The notes under the pieces are model-generated. The model was given only the letters and a program-made list of their open reading frames with translations, did not search any database and had not been told where the DNA came from. Below are positions 46,737-55,247 of a stretch of 64,000 nucleotides of DNA, in pieces. Within the stretch, counting starts at the first letter, position 1. Every line of letters starts with the position of its first letter. The DNA lies in the NCBI GenBank assembly GCA_963697675.1, contig CAVOOW010000002.1, positions 1 through 64,000 of the forward strand, given 5' to 3'. Made by a program: the position numbers and the translations under genes. The DNA is from CAVOOW01 sp963697675. GTDB taxonomy: Bacteria > Actinomycetota > Actinomycetes > JACCUZ01.

Positions 46737-46788
46737 ATAGAATAGATATCCTTTATTTGCTTGATTCGGACGCCTCGGCCCGACGCCG

Positions 46789-48285
46789 CTACGCCGCGAT
46801 CGGGACCTCGTCCACCGGTCCGCCAGGCACGGCTGCATCGGCAGAGCCTGCCCGGCCGAGCCGGCGCTCGCTGACCAGCCCGGTCAACGCCACGATCAGC
46901 CCGAGCAGGCCGATCCCCGCGGCAACGGCGATGCCCGGGCGGAAGCCGTTCAGCATGGACGCTGCGTCCGTCGCACTGCCCGTGCGGCTCGTGACGACGG
47001 CGCTCACGGCGGCAAGGCCGACAGCGGCACCGAGCTGGCCCGACGTGCTGACCAGGCCCGATGCGAGACCCTGCTCGTCGTCGGCGACGCCGTTGGTCGC
47101 CTGCACGTTCAGCGCCGGGAAGCCGATCACGAACCCGAGACCGAGCAGCAACATCGTCGGCAGGATCAGCGTGAGGTACGACGCGTTCTCGCCGAGGCGC
47201 AGGAACAGCACGTAGCCGGAGGTGAGGAAGGCGAAGGACGCGGCGAGCAGCCGCGGCGTTCCGTAACGGTCGATGATCGGCGCAACCCGCGTCGACCCGA
47301 GCGCGACGATGGCGCCGGCCGGCAAGAAGGCGAGTGCCGTGTGCAGGGACGACCAGCCGAGCAGCGACTGCAGATAGAGCGTGCCGATGAACTGGAAGCC
47401 GATGTACGACCCCAGCAACGACATGACTGCGAGGTTTGCCCGCACGAGCCGTGAGGAGCGCAAGATCCCGAGGCGCACCAACGGATGCGCGGATCTCAGC
47501 TCAATCGCGACGAACACAGCGAGCAACACCGCAGTGCCGATGAAGCCACCGACGGTGCTCGCCGATGCCCAACCGGACGTCGGTGCGGTCACAACCGTGT
47601 GGACGAGCAGCAGCATCGCCGCGCTGACCGTGATCGCGCCGGGGATGTCGTAGCCGCGGCCGCCGCGCAGGTGGGTGTCTCGGGGGACGTACGCGCGGGC
47701 GAGCACGACGAGAGTCGCTGCGATGGGTGCCGGCAGCAGGAAGGTCCAGCGCCAGCCGAGCTCGGTCAGCACACCGCCGAGGACGAGTCCCAGCGAGAAC
47801 CCGCTCGCGCCGACAGTGGTGAAGATGCTCAGTGCCCGGTTGCGTGCCGGGCCTTCGCGGAACGTCGTCGTGATGATCGAGAGTGCGGCGGGTGCGGTGA
47901 ATGCAGCGCTGACCCCCTTGACGAAACGGGCCGCGATGAGCAGCTCGCCGCTCGTGGCCAGGCCCCCGAGGGCGGACGCGATCACGAAGACCGCGAGCGC
48001 CCAGAGCAGGACGCGCCGGCGGCCGAGCAGGTCAGCCGTGCGACCGCCGAGCAGCAGGAGGCCGCCGTAGCCGAGCACGTAGCCCGAGACGATCCACTGC
48101 AGCTGGCCGGTGGTCAGGTCCAGGTCGTCCTGGATGGACGGCAGGGCCATGCCGACCATCGACACGTCCAGCGCGTCGAGGAACACGACACCGCAGAGCA
48201 CGATGAGGGCCGCCCAGAGCGCCGGGCTCCATCGGGTGTCGGTGCCGGATGCAAGGCTTTCGGGAGTCTGTTGAGAGTGGGCCAT
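46789..48285 (-). CDS. MFS drug-type transporter (DHA2/14-TM family)
   Basis: 498 aa. Fourteen hydrophobic segments. Motif A is GGRTADLLGRRRVLL, motif C ASGFSLGLVLGGVL. ALDVSMVGMALPSIQDDL is the usual start of the first helix of the EmrB/QacA group. Likely exports toxic compounds by proton antiport. ATG at 48285. Divergent from a MarR gene 84 bases away, with an inverted repeat between them, so MarR control is probable. Confidence 0.92.
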   Translation of the reverse strand: MAHSQQTPESLASGTDTRWSPALWAALIVLCGVVFLDALDVSMVGMALPSIQDDLDLTTGQLQWIVSGYVLGYGGLLLLGGRTADLLGRRRVLLWALAVFVIASALGGLATSGELLIAARFVKGVSAAFTAPAALSIITTTFREGPARNRALSIFTTVGASGFSLGLVLGGVLTELGWRWTFLLPAPIAATLVVLARAYVPRDTHLRGGRGYDIPGAITVSAAMLLLVHTVVTAPTSGWASASTVGGFIGTAVLLAVFVAIELRSAHPLVRLGILRSSRLVRANLAVMSLLGSYIGFQFIGTLYLQSLLGWSSLHTALAFLPAGAIVALGSTRVAPIIDRYGTPRLLAASFAFLTSGYVLFLRLGENASYLTLILPTMLLLGLGFVIGFPALNVQATNGVADDEQGLASGLVSTSGQLGAAVGLAAVSAVVTSRTGSATDAASMLNGFRPGIAVAAGIGLLGLIVALTGLVSERRLGRAGSADAAVPGGPVDEVPIAA

Positions 48286-48304
48286 ACGGCGACAGTACAT
48301 GCAC

Positions 48305-48349
48305 GTGCAATCTATGCAATAGGGATTATTTCCTAGGTCATAGTTGCAC
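48305..48349. promoter_or_regulatory. Candidate MarR operator
   Basis: GTGCAATCTATG (48305-48316) is nearly complementary to CATAGTTGCAC (48339-48349). It lies in the gap between divergent MFS and MarR genes, where such a regulator would bind. Confidence 0.5.
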
Positions 48350-48369
48350 GGTGGTGATAACGTGCCGTC

Positions 48370-48741
48370 ATGGCCGTTCCCGATGCCGCTCTCGATCACT
48401 GGCACACCTTGCTCGAGCAGCACGCCCGGGTGACCTGCGCGCTGGAACGGGCCCTGGGGGAGCACCACCTCGGGGTCAGCGAGTTCGAGGTGCTCGACGA
48501 GCTCGCCCGCCAGCCGGACTTCGAGTGCCGCATGCAGGCGCTCGCCGATGTCGTGCACCTGAGCCAGAGTGCGCTCTCCCGCGTCGTGGGCAGGCTGGAA
48601 GACCAGGGGCTCGTCACGCGCTCCATGTGCCAGCAGGATCGACGCGGCATCTTTGCCCACCTCACCGACGAGGGCCGCGTACGTTACGAGGCCGCGTTGC
48701 CGAGCCAGCGCGCAGTGCTCGCGGAGAACCTCGGCGTCTAG
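48370..48741 (+). CDS. MarR-family transcriptional regulator
   Basis: 123 aa. Winged helix: HLGVSEFEVLDELARQPDFE, then MQALADVVHLSQSALSRVVGRLEDQGLV (recognition helix) and the wing RSMCQQDRRGIFAHLTDEGR. A Cys in the wing could sense oxidants, which is speculative. ATG at 48370 has no ribosome binding site. Probably represses the divergent MFS exporter. Confidence 0.9.
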   Translation: MAVPDAALDHWHTLLEQHARVTCALERALGEHHLGVSEFEVLDELARQPDFECRMQALADVVHLSQSALSRVVGRLEDQGLVTRSMCQQDRRGIFAHLTDEGRVRYEAALPSQRAVLAENLGV

Positions 48742-48787
48742 AGCACGTCGCAGGCAGCGACCTTGTTCAGCCCGACCGGGCGTGGGG

Positions 48788-49312
48788 TCAGAGGAGACCG
48801 GCGAGTCGGTAGAGGACGAGAGATCCGGCGATCGCGACGTTGAGCGTTGTCCCGTGGCCGATCATCGGGATCTCCACGGCGACGTCGAGCAGGTCGAGTG
48901 CCTCCGGTGGGATGCCGGTCTGCTCATGGCCGAGCAACATCACCGATCGCCCTCTTGCGGCAGGAAGATCTGCGAGCCGCACGGCGTCCTCGGCGAGCTC
49001 GACGCCGATGATCACCGCGCCGGCGGCCCGTTGCTCGGCGATCCAGGCGAGCGGATCCCGTCCTGTCCAGTGGACGCAAGCGGGCAGTCGCAGCGTGTTG
49101 CCCCGGCGCAGCGACTCGGGCACCCACGGGAGGGGTGGCACTGCGAGGCACGCGCCGACGGCGTCGCATGTTCGGAGCAGAGTCCCGAGGTTGGTTCCAT
49201 GCATCGGCCACAGCGACGCCGCGATCAACTGGTCCCAGCAGGAATGCCGACGCGATCTGCGCTGAGCTGTGAGGTCCTTGCGGGTGCGCACTCGCACCTG
49301 AGGCCCGCTCAT
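48788..49312 (-). CDS. SpoU/TrmH-family RNA 2'-O-methyltransferase
   Basis: 174 aa. SPOUT knot enzyme using SAM. Motif 1 is MHGTNLGTLLRTCDAVG, motif 2 VMLLGHEQTGIPPEAL, motif 3 IPMIGHGTTLNVAIAGSLVLY. Short form without a separate RNA-binding domain. Target nucleotide (tRNA or rRNA) unknown. ATG at 49312. Confidence 0.9.
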   Translation of the reverse strand: MSGPQVRVRTRKDLTAQRRSRRHSCWDQLIAASLWPMHGTNLGTLLRTCDAVGACLAVPPLPWVPESLRRGNTLRLPACVHWTGRDPLAWIAEQRAAGAVIIGVELAEDAVRLADLPAARGRSVMLLGHEQTGIPPEALDLLDVAVEIPMIGHGTTLNVAIAGSLVLYRLAGLL

Positions 49313-49426
49313 GCGAAGGAAAGGGCGATGCCTCCGAGGCCGGTGGGGCTGGTAACGCTCATGGTGAGCGGTGCTTGGCGGCGCACCGGGGCCATCGTTG
49401 GGTGTCGCGGGGACACCGTGAGTCTC

Positions 49427-49615
49427 TCACGGATGTCTCCTACTGTGCAGGCCGCCGTCGGAGTGGAGGAGCTGGCCGTTGACCCAACCGCCGTCGCAGG
49501 AGCAGAGGAACGACACCAGCGCGGCGGTGTCCCGGGGCTGTCCGACCCGATGTTGTGGGCTCGCGGCGACGATAGAGGCGCGGAGCTCGTCGCTGATCCA
49601 CCTGATCCATCCGAC
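49427..49615 (-). pseudogene. C-terminal remnant of a short-chain dehydrogenase
   Basis: About 62 residues with no start codon, in the same frame as and directly after the TetR stop. It reads RVGQPRDTAALVSFLCS, then GGWVNGQLLHSDGGL, the signature end of SDR enzymes. The Rossmann half and the catalytic residues are absent. It looks like a deletion scar fused behind the tetR gene. The 49313-49426 stretch upstream of the SpoU gene shows no other gene. Confidence 0.75.
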
Positions 49616-50293
49616 CTAGACGCCGGGGTTGTCGGGGATCGACCTGGCGAGGCCGTCGAGGATCACGCCGAGCCCGAACTCGAACTCCTCGCCGAAGTCG
49701 TAGTCCGGCTTGAGGATGTGCTCGACCGAGAACTCGACGAGGTGCGGATAGTCCGCCGGGTTGAACTGCGCCATCATCTGTTCGGCGACCTCGGGGACGG
49801 TTTCGGGGCCGTTGATCGGCAACGCCTCCTCGGAGAGCGCGAAACCGAACAGGTAGCTGTCGATCAACGCGAACGCGTGAGCGGTCGACTCGACCGAGAA
49901 TCCCGCCCGGCGCAAGGTGCCGATGACCGCGTTGTGGTGCCGCAGCGTCGCTGCCCCGGGGCTGGTGCGCGACTGCAGCAGCGGGATCGACCAGGGGTGG
50001 CGCCTCATGACCCGGCGGGCCGAGTTCGCCCGCCGCCGCATCTCCGTCCGCCAGTCGCCGTCGATCGACGGCAGTTCGATCTCGCTGAAGACGAGGTCGA
50101 CGATGCCGTCGATGATCTCGTCCTTGTTCGCGACGTAGTGGTAGACCGACATCGGCTTGACGCCGAGCTCGTGGGCGAGCGAGCGGATCGTCAGCGATCC
50201 GAGCCCTCCCGAGTCGGCGACCGCGAGGGCGCCGCGGAGCACCCGGTCCCTGCTGAGCGGCACGCGTTTCACGCCTGCGTCGCTGGCTGACAT
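49616..50293 (-). CDS. TetR-family repressor (first of two paralogues)
   Basis: 225 aa. The N-terminal helix-turn-helix (LSRDRVLRGALAVADSGG, then LTIRSLAHELGVKPMSVYHYV) and a TetR_C_1-type C-terminal domain (ATLRHHNAVIGTLRRAGFSV). ATG at 50293 is chosen with GGAG 9 bases upstream; ATGs at 50299 and 50314 are alternatives. Divergent from the MMPL exporter gene with two palindromes between them, so autoregulation and exporter control are likely. About half identical to the TetR at 52647. Confidence 0.9.
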   Translation of the reverse strand: MSASDAGVKRVPLSRDRVLRGALAVADSGGLGSLTIRSLAHELGVKPMSVYHYVANKDEIIDGIVDLVFSEIELPSIDGDWRTEMRRRANSARRVMRRHPWSIPLLQSRTSPGAATLRHHNAVIGTLRRAGFSVESTAHAFALIDSYLFGFALSEEALPINGPETVPEVAEQMMAQFNPADYPHLVEFSVEHILKPDYDFGEEFEFGLGVILDGLARSIPDNPGV

Positions 50294-50321
50294 CACCATC
50301 TTCTCCAACCCCATAGCGGTT

Positions 50322-50358
50322 TCGTACTTAGTACTATACAGTCTCGTACTAAGTACGA
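50322..50358. promoter_or_regulatory. Twin TetR operators between tetR and MMPL gene
   Basis: GTACTTAGTAC (50324-50334) and GTACTAAGTAC (50346-50356) are 11-bp palindromes, 22 bp centre to centre, themselves arranged as an inverted pair with flanking TC/GA. TATAGT on the minus strand and TATACA on the plus strand, candidate -10 elements for both genes, lie inside or between them. Confidence 0.75.
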
Positions 50359-50435
50359 ACGGCGCGACTCGCCGCTTCGGACAGCAGTTCCCACCGGCGT
50401 CGGCAGACGTCGTCACCAACGTGAGGAGTACGGAG

Positions 50436-52631
50436 ATGTTGGTACGTCTAGCTGACTGGTGTTACCGGGCCCGGCGACTGGTCGTTGTCCTGTGGATCGC
50501 CGCGCTGGTGGGCGCGTTCGCCCTGGCCAGCGCTTTCGGAGGGGAGTTCCGGCAGGACTATCTGCAGCCGGGCTCTGAGTCCAAGGCCGCCTCGGACACG
50601 CTGCAGGACCGGTTCCCGGAGCGCGCCGGGGGCACCGTGGCGATCGTGGTCCACGCGGACGCCGGTGTCTCGTCCCCCGCAGTGCGGGCGCGGGCCGAGC
50701 GGGTCTTCGCCGACGTCGCCGAGAGCGACCACGTCGTGAGCGTCGTCAGCCCGTTCTCCGAGGGCGGCGCCAGTCAGATCTCCGACGACGGCAGGACCGC
50801 GTACGCCGACGTGGCACTGGACAAGAACGACAGCGAGTTCACGGCCGGCGAGGCGAAGGCACTGGTCGAACCGATCCTCGCGGCCGGAGACAAGACGATG
50901 CGGATCGAGGTCGGAGGCACCGTCGCGGCGTTGTCCCAGACGGTGCCCGTCGGATCGGAGGGCATCGGACTCCTGGCCGCTGTCGTCATCCTGCTGGTGA
51001 CGTTCGGCTCGGCGGTCGCGATGGGCCTGCCGCTGCTCACTGCACTGTTCGGACTCGGCATCGCGATGGCACTCGGGGAGGTCCTGCGTCGCGTGGTCGA
51101 CGTCCCGGACTGGGCTCCGGCCACCGCGGCGATGGTCGGCATCGGCGTCGGCATCGACTACGCCCTGTTCATCGTCACCAGGTTCCGCAGCAGTCTCGCC
51201 GGAGGGCAGGAGCCGCGCGTCGCGACGCTGACAGCGATCGCGACCGCCGGCCGAGCCGTGCTGTTCGCCGGGCTCACCGTGGTCGCCTCGATGCTCGGCA
51301 TCCTCTTGATGGGCCAGCCGGTCATGACGGGTTTCGCCTTCACTGTGGTGCTCACCGTCCTGGTCATCATGGCCGCTTCGGTGACGCTGCTGCCGGCCGT
51401 CCTCGGCTTCGCCGGCCGCAACATCGAGCGCCTCCACGTGCCGTTGGTGGCCAAGGATGTCCACTCGTACGACACGTCGCGGTGGTATCGCTGGAGCCGC
51501 TTCATCCAGCGCCGGCCGTGGCTCGCCGCGATCGGTGGACTCGCCGTCATCCTTGCGCTGTCCGCCCCCATGCTCGGCATCCGCTTCGGTTCCCCCGACG
51601 CTGCGAACGACCCACCCGGCTCCACCACCCGTCAGGCGTACGACCTGCTGGCCGACGGCTTCGGTCCCGGCTTCTCCGCGCCGATGTTGCTCACCGTCCG
51701 GGGACAGTCGGACGGCGAGCTTCGCGACTCCGCCGACGCGGTGGGGGACAAGCTGCGCGATGTCCATGGCGTGGCGTTCGTCGCTCCCGCCATCCTGAAC
51801 CCAGCGGGTGACACCGCCCTGGTGAGGCTGATCGCGACCACGTCGCCGCAGGACAAGGCGACAGAGAACCTGGTCGACACGTTGCGCGACAAGAGCATCC
51901 CGGCAGCTGCGTCGGGCACCGGGCTCACCATCGAGGTCGGTGGCGCGGTCGCAGCCGGTGTCGACACCACCCGAGGCGTGTCGGCACGGTTCCCCCTGTT
52001 CATCGGCAGTGTCCTGCTGGTGTCGTTCGTGTTGCTGATGATGGTCTTCCGATCGGTCGTCGTACCACTGAAGGCCGTGATGATGAACCTGCTCTCGAGC
52101 GCAGCGGCACTCGGTGTGCTGGCGCTGGCCGTCAGCGGCGGTCCGCTGGGAGACCTGGTCGGCATTCCGGAGGCGACACCGGTGCCGATCTCGCTGCCGA
52201 TCGGGATCTTCGCGATCCTGTTCGGGCTCTCCATGGACTACGAGGTGTTCCTGCTCTCGCGGATCAAGGAGGAGTACGAGAGGACCGGCGACAACGCGCT
52301 CGCTGTCGCCGACGGGCTGGCAAAGTCGGCGCGGGTCATCACCGCCGGGGCCGCAGTCATGGTCACCGTTTTCCTGTCCTTCGTGCTCGGCGACATGGTG
52401 CTGGGGAAGATGTTCGGCCTCGGCTTGGCAGCGGCGATCTTCATCGACGCCACCCTCGTCCGGATGGTGCTGGTGCCCGCGACGATGGAGCTGCTCGGCG
52501 ACCGCAACTGGTGGCTTCCGCGCTGGCTCGACCGGTTGCTCCCGAACATCCACGTCGAAGGGCACGAGGTCGCTGCCGACGCCGTCGACGTGCGCGACGA
52601 CCTCGTCAGCAAAGCGCCCGTGCTGGTGTAG
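50436..52631 (+). CDS. MMPL/RND-family exporter under TetR control
   Basis: 731 aa, twelve membrane helices with two large loops. Motifs: GVGIDYALFIVTRFR and LFGLSMDYEVFLLSRIKEEY. Resembles the MMPL at 20282 but is only moderately similar. ATG at 50436 with GAGGAG and CGGAG upstream. Control by the divergent TetR suggests an inducible drug or lipid efflux system; the ligand is unknown. Confidence 0.92.
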   Translation: MLVRLADWCYRARRLVVVLWIAALVGAFALASAFGGEFRQDYLQPGSESKAASDTLQDRFPERAGGTVAIVVHADAGVSSPAVRARAERVFADVAESDHVVSVVSPFSEGGASQISDDGRTAYADVALDKNDSEFTAGEAKALVEPILAAGDKTMRIEVGGTVAALSQTVPVGSEGIGLLAAVVILLVTFGSAVAMGLPLLTALFGLGIAMALGEVLRRVVDVPDWAPATAAMVGIGVGIDYALFIVTRFRSSLAGGQEPRVATLTAIATAGRAVLFAGLTVVASMLGILLMGQPVMTGFAFTVVLTVLVIMAASVTLLPAVLGFAGRNIERLHVPLVAKDVHSYDTSRWYRWSRFIQRRPWLAAIGGLAVILALSAPMLGIRFGSPDAANDPPGSTTRQAYDLLADGFGPGFSAPMLLTVRGQSDGELRDSADAVGDKLRDVHGVAFVAPAILNPAGDTALVRLIATTSPQDKATENLVDTLRDKSIPAAASGTGLTIEVGGAVAAGVDTTRGVSARFPLFIGSVLLVSFVLLMMVFRSVVVPLKAVMMNLLSSAAALGVLALAVSGGPLGDLVGIPEATPVPISLPIGIFAILFGLSMDYEVFLLSRIKEEYERTGDNALAVADGLAKSARVITAGAAVMVTVFLSFVLGDMVLGKMFGLGLAAAIFIDATLVRMVLVPATMELLGDRNWWLPRWLDRLLPNIHVEGHEVAADAVDVRDDLVSKAPVLV

Positions 52632-52646
52632 CGGGCAGCAGCTCTC

Positions 52647-53327
52647 TCAGGTTCTCGTGGTGCGCTGGGTCCGCTCGAGTCCGTTGAGGATCAGCTCGAG
52701 CCCGAAGTTGAACTCTGCGGCGTAGTCGTAGCCGGGCTGCAGCGCGTGCTCGACGATCATCTCGGCGAGATGTGGGTAGTCGTCGGCGGGGAGCTGCCGG
52801 AGGATGTTCTCCGCGACGACTGCGGCCTCTTCGGCCGTGGTGTACGTGAGGTTCTCCTGTTGCTGGGCAAAGCCGTAGACATAGCTGTCGAGAACCGAGA
52901 AGGCGTGGGCGGCCATGTGGATCGTGAAGCCGGCCTTGCGAAGGCAACCGATCACAGCATCGTGGTGTCGAAGGGTCGCGGGGCCGGGATTTGGTCGCGA
53001 CTGCATCAGGCTGCTCGCCCAGGGGTGCCGGACCAGGGTCTCGTGGGCCGAGGTCGCTCGCCGCCGCATCGCCGTCTTCCAGCCGGCCCGCCCGGACGGC
53101 AGGTCGATCTCGCTGAAGACGAGATCGACGATGCCGTCGACGATGTCGCCCTTGTCCGTCACGTGGTTGTAGAGCGACATCGCCTCGACCCCGAGCGCCT
53201 GTCCCAGCCGGCGCATCGTGAGGGACTCGAGCCCGTCCCGGTCGGCAAGATCGAGGGCGGTGCGCAGCACCCGCTCCCGGCTCAGCGGGGTCCGGGGCTT
53301 TGCGCTCGGGTCGGTCCGGGTGGCCAT
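52647..53327 (-). CDS. TetR-family repressor (second paralogue)
   Basis: 226 aa. Helix-turn-helix in LSRERVLRTALDLADRDG and MRRLGQALGVEAMSLYNHV; TetR_C_1 domain with ATLRHHDAVIGCLRKAGFTI. The second of two nearby ATGs (53327) is used because GGAGG lies 6 bases upstream, while the first ATG directly abuts GGAGG. Divergent from DUF4386 with its own operator set. Convergent with the end of the MMPL gene. Confidence 0.9.
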   Translation of the reverse strand: MATRTDPSAKPRTPLSRERVLRTALDLADRDGLESLTMRRLGQALGVEAMSLYNHVTDKGDIVDGIVDLVFSEIDLPSGRAGWKTAMRRRATSAHETLVRHPWASSLMQSRPNPGPATLRHHDAVIGCLRKAGFTIHMAAHAFSVLDSYVYGFAQQQENLTYTTAEEAAVVAENILRQLPADDYPHLAEMIVEHALQPGYDYAAEFNFGLELILNGLERTQRTTRT

Positions 53328-53383
53328 CGGCATCCTCCGTGGGTGATTCCAACATACAAGGTAAGTGCAGCCTCGCTCGCTCC

Positions 53384-53433
53384 TTGACAGGCTTACAGCG
53401 TAAGCGTACCTTACGACGTAAGTTTACAGCGTA
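53384..53433 (+). promoter_or_regulatory. Promoter with overlapping TetR operators for DUF4386
   Basis: TTGACA at 53384-53389 and TACCTT at 53407-53412 are 17 bases apart, an excellent housekeeping promoter. CTTACAGCGTAAG (53392-53404) and CTTACGACGTAAG (53410-53422) share the palindrome CTTACNNCGTAAG with centres 18 bp apart; a degenerate third site TTTACAGCGTA follows. They cover the spacer and -10, so the bound repressor would block RNA polymerase. Confidence 0.78.
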
Positions 53434-53496
53434 CGTCAGAAGGTTCGTTCCGGGGATCGCTCGGGGCGCGGCCCCCACCAAGAGGAGTGACCACCC

Positions 53497-54219
53497 ATGG
53501 ACTACTCACCGAAGCGCCTCGCGAGAATCGCCGGCGTCCTGTACCTGTTCGTCGGGATCTTCGGCGCTTTTGCCGAGGGGTTCGTCGAACCCAAGATGTA
53601 CGTTGCCGGCGACGCCGCGGCCACGGCTGGAAACGTTGTCGCCAACTCCGGACTTGTCCGCCTGGGGGTTGTCTCCGACCTGCTGGACGGGACGTTCTTC
53701 ATCTTGCTGGCCCTGACCTTCTACGTCTTGTTCAAGCAGGTCCACAAAGGCGTGGCGAGGGCCTTGCTCGTCTTCGTGACACTCGCGACCGCCATCACCT
53801 GCCTGAGTGCGGTCTTCCTGTTCGAGGGCCTGCAGGTCGCGACGGGTGCCGTCGACCTTGGTGCCCTGGGCACGGACGGCTCGAACGGGCTCGTGCTGCT
53901 TCTTCTCGACACCCAGCACTACGGGCTCCTGACCGCCCAGATCTTCTTCGGCTTGTGGCTGGCGCCGCTGGGATACCTCGCCTACAAGTCAGGGTGGTTC
54001 CCGAAGGCGTTGGGTGCGCTGCTTGTCGTCGCGAGCGCCTGCTATCTCGTGGACCTGCTGGCGGCCTTTCTGATCCCGGACCTGGCCAACAGCATCCATG
54101 CCTTCATCGTCATCCCGTGCGCGATCGGGGAGACCTGGATGGTCGGATACCTGCTGGTAGTAGGCGTGCGGACAAGCAAGACCGTGCGGCCGGACGAGCG
54201 CATCCTCGTGCCGGCGTGA
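53497..54219 (+). CDS. DUF4386 membrane protein
   Basis: 240 aa with six hydrophobic segments. The start SPKRLARIAGVLYLFVGIFG and the FFGLWLAPLGYLAYKSGWFPK segment are DUF4386 signatures. Function unknown; often found beside redox enzymes or regulators. GAGGAG precedes the ATG. Expressed from the promoter at 53384 under the TetR paralogue. Convergent with the MDR gene, 26 bases apart. Confidence 0.87.
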   Translation: MDYSPKRLARIAGVLYLFVGIFGAFAEGFVEPKMYVAGDAAATAGNVVANSGLVRLGVVSDLLDGTFFILLALTFYVLFKQVHKGVARALLVFVTLATAITCLSAVFLFEGLQVATGAVDLGALGTDGSNGLVLLLLDTQHYGLLTAQIFFGLWLAPLGYLAYKSGWFPKALGALLVVASACYLVDLLAAFLIPDLANSIHAFIVIPCAIGETWMVGYLLVVGVRTSKTVRPDERILVPA

Positions 54220-54245
54220 AGGCTGCGAACACCAACGACTGGGTG

Positions 54246-55217
54246 CTAGGGCGAGGGCTCGACGCTGATGACGACGTTGCCGATCTTCTGCCCGGTCTCG
54301 ACGTACCTGTACGCCTCGACGATCTGGTCCAACGGATACGTTCTGTCGACCACCGGCTTGAACGCTCCGGACTCGAGCAGCTCTCGGAAATAGCCCATCA
54401 TCGCCTGGTCGTGCTTCGGGATGGGGAACAGGACCTTCTTGCCGGACCGGAGCGGAGCGATGAGCGCCAGGAACGGATTCTGGGCCAGCGGACCCAGCTC
54501 CGACGAGAGGTAGATCCCGCTCGACTTCAGCAGAGGTTTGCACTGGTTGAAGGAGCTCTTGCCGACCGAGTCCAGGACCACGTCATATCGCTGCTCGTCA
54601 CGGGTGAAGTCCTCGGCCGTGTAGTCGACGACCTTGTCGGCGCCCAAGCCCTTGACCAGTGCGACGTTGTCCGTGCCGCAGACCGCGGTCACGTTCGCAC
54701 CGACGCTCTTCAACAGCTGGACTGCCGCCGAGCCGATGGCTCCGGTCGCGCCGTAGACCAGCACGTCCTGCCCGCTCTGGATCCTTGCCGCCCTGATGTG
54801 TGCGAGGGCGTAGTGCGAACCCTCCGTACTCGGAGCCGCCTGTTGGTAGCTCAGGTTTGCCGGCATCGTCGCGAGCGAGCCGTCCTGCGGGATCGACAGG
54901 TACTCGGCATGCGCACCGAACGGGCCCTCGTTGTATCCGAACACCCGGTCGCCGACCTCGAAAGCGCTGACCTCCCTCCCGACCGCCTCGACGACTCCCG
55001 CGAACTCGTTGCCCAGAACCGTTGCACGTGGGCCGAGGAGCCCGGTGAACAGTCGCATGAAGAACGGCTTGGCCGCCCGGCACGCGCAGTCGGTCCGGTT
55101 CACCGTCGTCGCGAGGACCCTCACCAGTACGTCGTTGTCCCCGGCGGCCGGCTTGTCCACCTCTGCGATCCGCACCACTTCCGGCGGGCCATAGCTGGTG
55201 TAGACCGCGGCTCTCAT
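54246..55217 (-). CDS. MDR-family NAD(P)H dehydrogenase, quinone-oxidoreductase-like
   Basis: 323 aa, medium-chain dehydrogenase fold. GNEFAGVVEAVG and the Rossmann motif VYGATGAIGSAAVQLLKSVG are clear; the structural zinc Cys cluster is absent, so it is a zinc-free quinone-oxidoreductase or enoyl-reductase type. The N-terminus MRAAVYTSYGPPEVVRI is canonical. Electrophile or quinone reduction is the usual role. ATG at 55217. Followed upstream by the LuxR gene on the same strand. Confidence 0.9.
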   Translation of the reverse strand: MRAAVYTSYGPPEVVRIAEVDKPAAGDNDVLVRVLATTVNRTDCACRAAKPFFMRLFTGLLGPRATVLGNEFAGVVEAVGREVSAFEVGDRVFGYNEGPFGAHAEYLSIPQDGSLATMPANLSYQQAAPSTEGSHYALAHIRAARIQSGQDVLVYGATGAIGSAAVQLLKSVGANVTAVCGTDNVALVKGLGADKVVDYTAEDFTRDEQRYDVVLDSVGKSSFNQCKPLLKSSGIYLSSELGPLAQNPFLALIAPLRSGKKVLFPIPKHDQAMMGYFRELLESGAFKPVVDRTYPLDQIVEAYRYVETGQKIGNVVISVEPSP

Positions 55218-55247
55218 GCGTGGACCGTAGCGAACGCCGGCTGACCA

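Noticed and set aside
50448..52565. 705-aa minus-strand open frame opposite the second MMPL gene
   Set aside because: Gln/His/Arg-rich antisense text without any recognisable domain.
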